Position numbers and translations under genes: made by a program
Shown: one piece after another, positions 62,997 through 64,000 of the stretch
How the letters are laid out: the number at the start of each line of letters is the position of its first letter
Numbering within the stretch: position 1 is the first letter of the stretch
DNA from: Natrinema mahii
GTDB lineage: Archaea; Halobacteriota; Halobacteria; Halobacteriales; Natrialbaceae
Direction of reading: 5' to 3'
Length of the DNA: 64,000 nucleotides
NCBI GenBank assembly: GCA_000690595.2
Contig: JHUT02000001.1
Location: forward strand, 620,001-684,000
Notes under the pieces: generated by a model
Told to the model about the DNA's origin: nothing
The model's database searches: none
What the model saw: the letters and a program-made list of their open reading frames with translations, nothing else

Positions 62997-63014
62997 GCAG
63001 TCTGGTAGGACTGC
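62997..63014. ncRNA. Perfect hairpin 2 of 3, candidate structured RNA
   Basis: GCAGTC and GACTGC pair over six bases around TGGTAG. Its distance from the neighbouring hairpins is regular. Confidence 0.4.
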
Positions 63015-63028
63015 CGGGACGACAGCGT

Positions 63029-63048
63029 CCGACTCGAGCGAGAGTCGG
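63029..63048. ncRNA. Perfect hairpin 3 of 3, candidate structured RNA
   Basis: CCGACTC and GAGTCGG pair over seven bases around GAGCGA. Confidence 0.4.
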
Positions 63049-63276
63049 CTCTCAGCGACGGCGTCGACCGAAAGGAACGGGGGCGTGCCCGGGTGGCTGT
63101 AGAGGTGGCACAAGGGATGAGTGACACGCCGATTGATCGTCGGGAACGGGACGACTTAGCCGTGTATAAGTGACCAATACAGCACTATAGACGGTCAGTA
63201 ATGAGTACGGATCACACACGTCCGCCACGCCATCGCCGGCCCGCCGCTTTTGGGTCGGGTCGGGATAGGGCGAGCC

Positions 63277-63660
63277 ATGAGCGACGGACCGAACCGCGAC
63301 CGGGCACAGGACAGCGCGGAACAGCGGAAGGCCGAGCGGGCCGATCGCACCGAGTCGATCCTCGCGGCCGTCGAACGCGATCTCGACGACCTCGAGTATC
63401 CGGTCACCAGCGAGGAACTGGCGACGGAGTACGCCACCGAGCCGATCGACATGCCCAACGAGACGGAGTCGCTGGGGAGCGTCTTCGATCGACTGGCTGG
63501 CGAGCAGTTCGACTCGCCGGCGGCGGTCCGGGAGGCGGCCGACGGCGAGATCACCGGCGAAGCCGGCAGCCCGAACGAGGCGACCCCCGAGCGCGACCGC
63601 TCGAAACTGGACGAGGGCGAGGGGGACTCGATCGACGAGCGCGGCGGGGCGGGTTACTGA
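63277..63660 (+). CDS. DUF5789 family haloarchaeal protein
   Basis: The product is 127 residues from ATG 63277. The conserved core is LEYPVTSEELATEYATEPID and ETESLGSVFDRLAGEQFDSP, a small alpha-helical domain like DUF2795/DUF5789. The ends are acidic and disordered. It precedes the aIF2-beta gene, with repeat copy 3 in between. Function is unknown. Confidence 0.82.
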   Translation: MSDGPNRDRAQDSAEQRKAERADRTESILAAVERDLDDLEYPVTSEELATEYATEPIDMPNETESLGSVFDRLAGEQFDSPAAVREAADGEITGEAGSPNEATPERDRSKLDEGEGDSIDERGGAGY

Positions 63661-63759
63661 CACGGCGCGCTCGAGTCCCCCGCCGACGACCGGCGGATGG
63701 CGGTCCGCGACTCGTCGCTGACAGCCGTCACGCGGCCGCTCCCGCGATCGGATCGTGAT

Positions 63760-63842
63760 ATAGTAGCCACGGAAACGATTCCACACTGACCGCGACGCTC
63801 TCGTGCGATCAGGTGTGCAATGACTGTCAGTGGCTACGATAG
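63760..63842 (+). repeat. 83-bp inverted-end element, copy 3
   Basis: It is in the same orientation as copy 1. The ends are ATAGTAGCC and GGCTACGAT, and the inner arms are CTGACCGCG and TGCGATCAG, with more mismatches than the other copies. It lies 38 bases before the aIF2-beta start and downstream of the DUF5789 gene. Confidence 0.75.
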
Positions 63843-63879
63843 CAGAACGGATTTACGTTCGCGTCGCCTGTTTTCGCGT

Positions 63880-64000
63880 ATGGATTACGAGTCGAGTCTC
63901 GACCGAGCGATGGAGGATGTCCCCGATATCGGGGGCGACGAACAGCGGCTGCAGATCCCGGATCCTGAACCCCAGAAAGACGGTGCGTTCACCCGCGTCA
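63880..64000 (+). CDS. Translation initiation factor aIF2 subunit beta (5' part)
   Basis: The ATG at 63880 opens MDYESSLDRAMEDVPDIGGD, then EQRLQIPDPEPQKDGAFTRV, the start of haloarchaeal aIF2-beta, part of the eIF2-like complex that brings initiator tRNA to the ribosome. Only 40 codons are visible before the right edge. The zinc-ribbon part lies outside the window, so the assignment rests on the N-terminus only. Confidence 0.8.
   Translation, partial: MDYESSLDRAMEDVPDIGGDEQRLQIPDPEPQKDGAFTRV

Larger units (their letters stand above)
62830..63276. other. Hairpin-rich intergenic region
   Basis: No gene is supported. It carries three perfect hairpins in a row (listed separately) and TATA-like GTGTATAAG around 63161-63170. 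Either the trailer of the aminotransferase message or a small non-coding RNA is possible. Confidence 0.5.

Noticed and set aside
63117-63173. 18-codon frame reading MSDTPIDRRERDDLAVYK
   Set aside because: Too short, with no ribosome-binding site; its resemblance to the first residues of PstC2 (MSDTPIE) is only six residues.
63201-63758. 185-codon Arg/Gly-rich frame starting just after a TATA-like site
   Set aside because: It overlaps the DUF5789 gene in a different frame and has composition typical of an out-of-frame GC-rich reading.

Overview
The window is about 64 kb of a GC-rich archaeal chromosome from a halophilic euryarchaeon (class Halobacteria). Signs: very acidic proteins, Tat-type lipoprotein signals (RR...AGC), a PGF-CTERM surface protein, TATA boxes 25-35 nt in front of start codons with almost no leader, haloarchaeal families (CDC48, RadB, RPA/RPAP/Rpe, DUF5800, DUF5789, aIF2-beta), and two tRNA genes. 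Natrialbales (Natrinema or Haloterrigena type) is plausible, but the genus cannot be fixed from the sequence alone. No complete transposase gene, phage genes, rRNA or CRISPR array were seen.

Layout. 1-2.2 kb: the CDC48 AAA+ ATPase, cut by the left edge. 2.4-3.7 kb: larC1 and larC2 for nickel-pincer cofactor assembly; larC2 carries an apparent one-base frameshift. 3.8-6.5 kb: two divergent secreted Gln/Asn-rich repeat proteins with hairpin-rich DNA between them, the most unusual locus here. 6.5-14 kb: an RNase H-fold protein beside radB, a protein with four CBS domains and a ribosome-hibernation-like C-terminus, a lone lycopene cyclase domain, a CAP-domain protein, a YihY membrane protein, an acidic protein, a decayed transporter, a Tat lipoprotein and tRNA-Val(GAC). 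14.4-18.4 kb: trpDFEG, overlapping by four bases at each junction. 18.4-25.7 kb: a small membrane protein, B12-dependent ribonucleotide reductase with a coupled upstream mini-ORF, a zinc-finger protein, a TVP38-type protein, tRNA-Leu(GAG), DUF420, DUF5800 and a bactofilin-like protein. 25.9-30 kb: fixA, fixB and a fused fixC-fixX for electron transfer from flavoproteins to quinone.

30.6-43.7 kb: a cupredoxin lipoprotein and a phosphate region with two complete Pst transporters (pstSCAB, then pstSCAB-phoU) on the minus strand, a separate phoU, and an AbrB-PhoU fusion regulator on the plus strand. The second pst copy has a much enlarged PstA and a 17-codon ORF that links pstC2 to pstA2. 44-48 kb: rpa, rpap and rpe for single-stranded DNA protection. 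48-51.6 kb: small proteins, a winged-helix regulator and glutamine synthetase. 51.8-56.2 kb: a thioredoxin-like protein and a nuclease plus helicase operon resembling bacterial MrfB-MrfA repair factors. 56.2-64 kb: small haloarchaeal proteins, a PGF-CTERM surface protein, an amino-acid permease, an Lrp regulator and a class III aminotransferase, a run of perfect hairpins, DUF5789, and the start of aIF2-beta.

Three families of short repeats are dispersed through the window: an 82-85 bp element with inverted ends (three copies), a 78-79 bp element with a central hairpin whose arms differ between copies (three copies), and a short palindromic insert lying in frame inside both trpD and rpap. They, the Gln/Asn-rich repeat proteins and the hairpin cluster near 63 kb are the best candidates for something undescribed.
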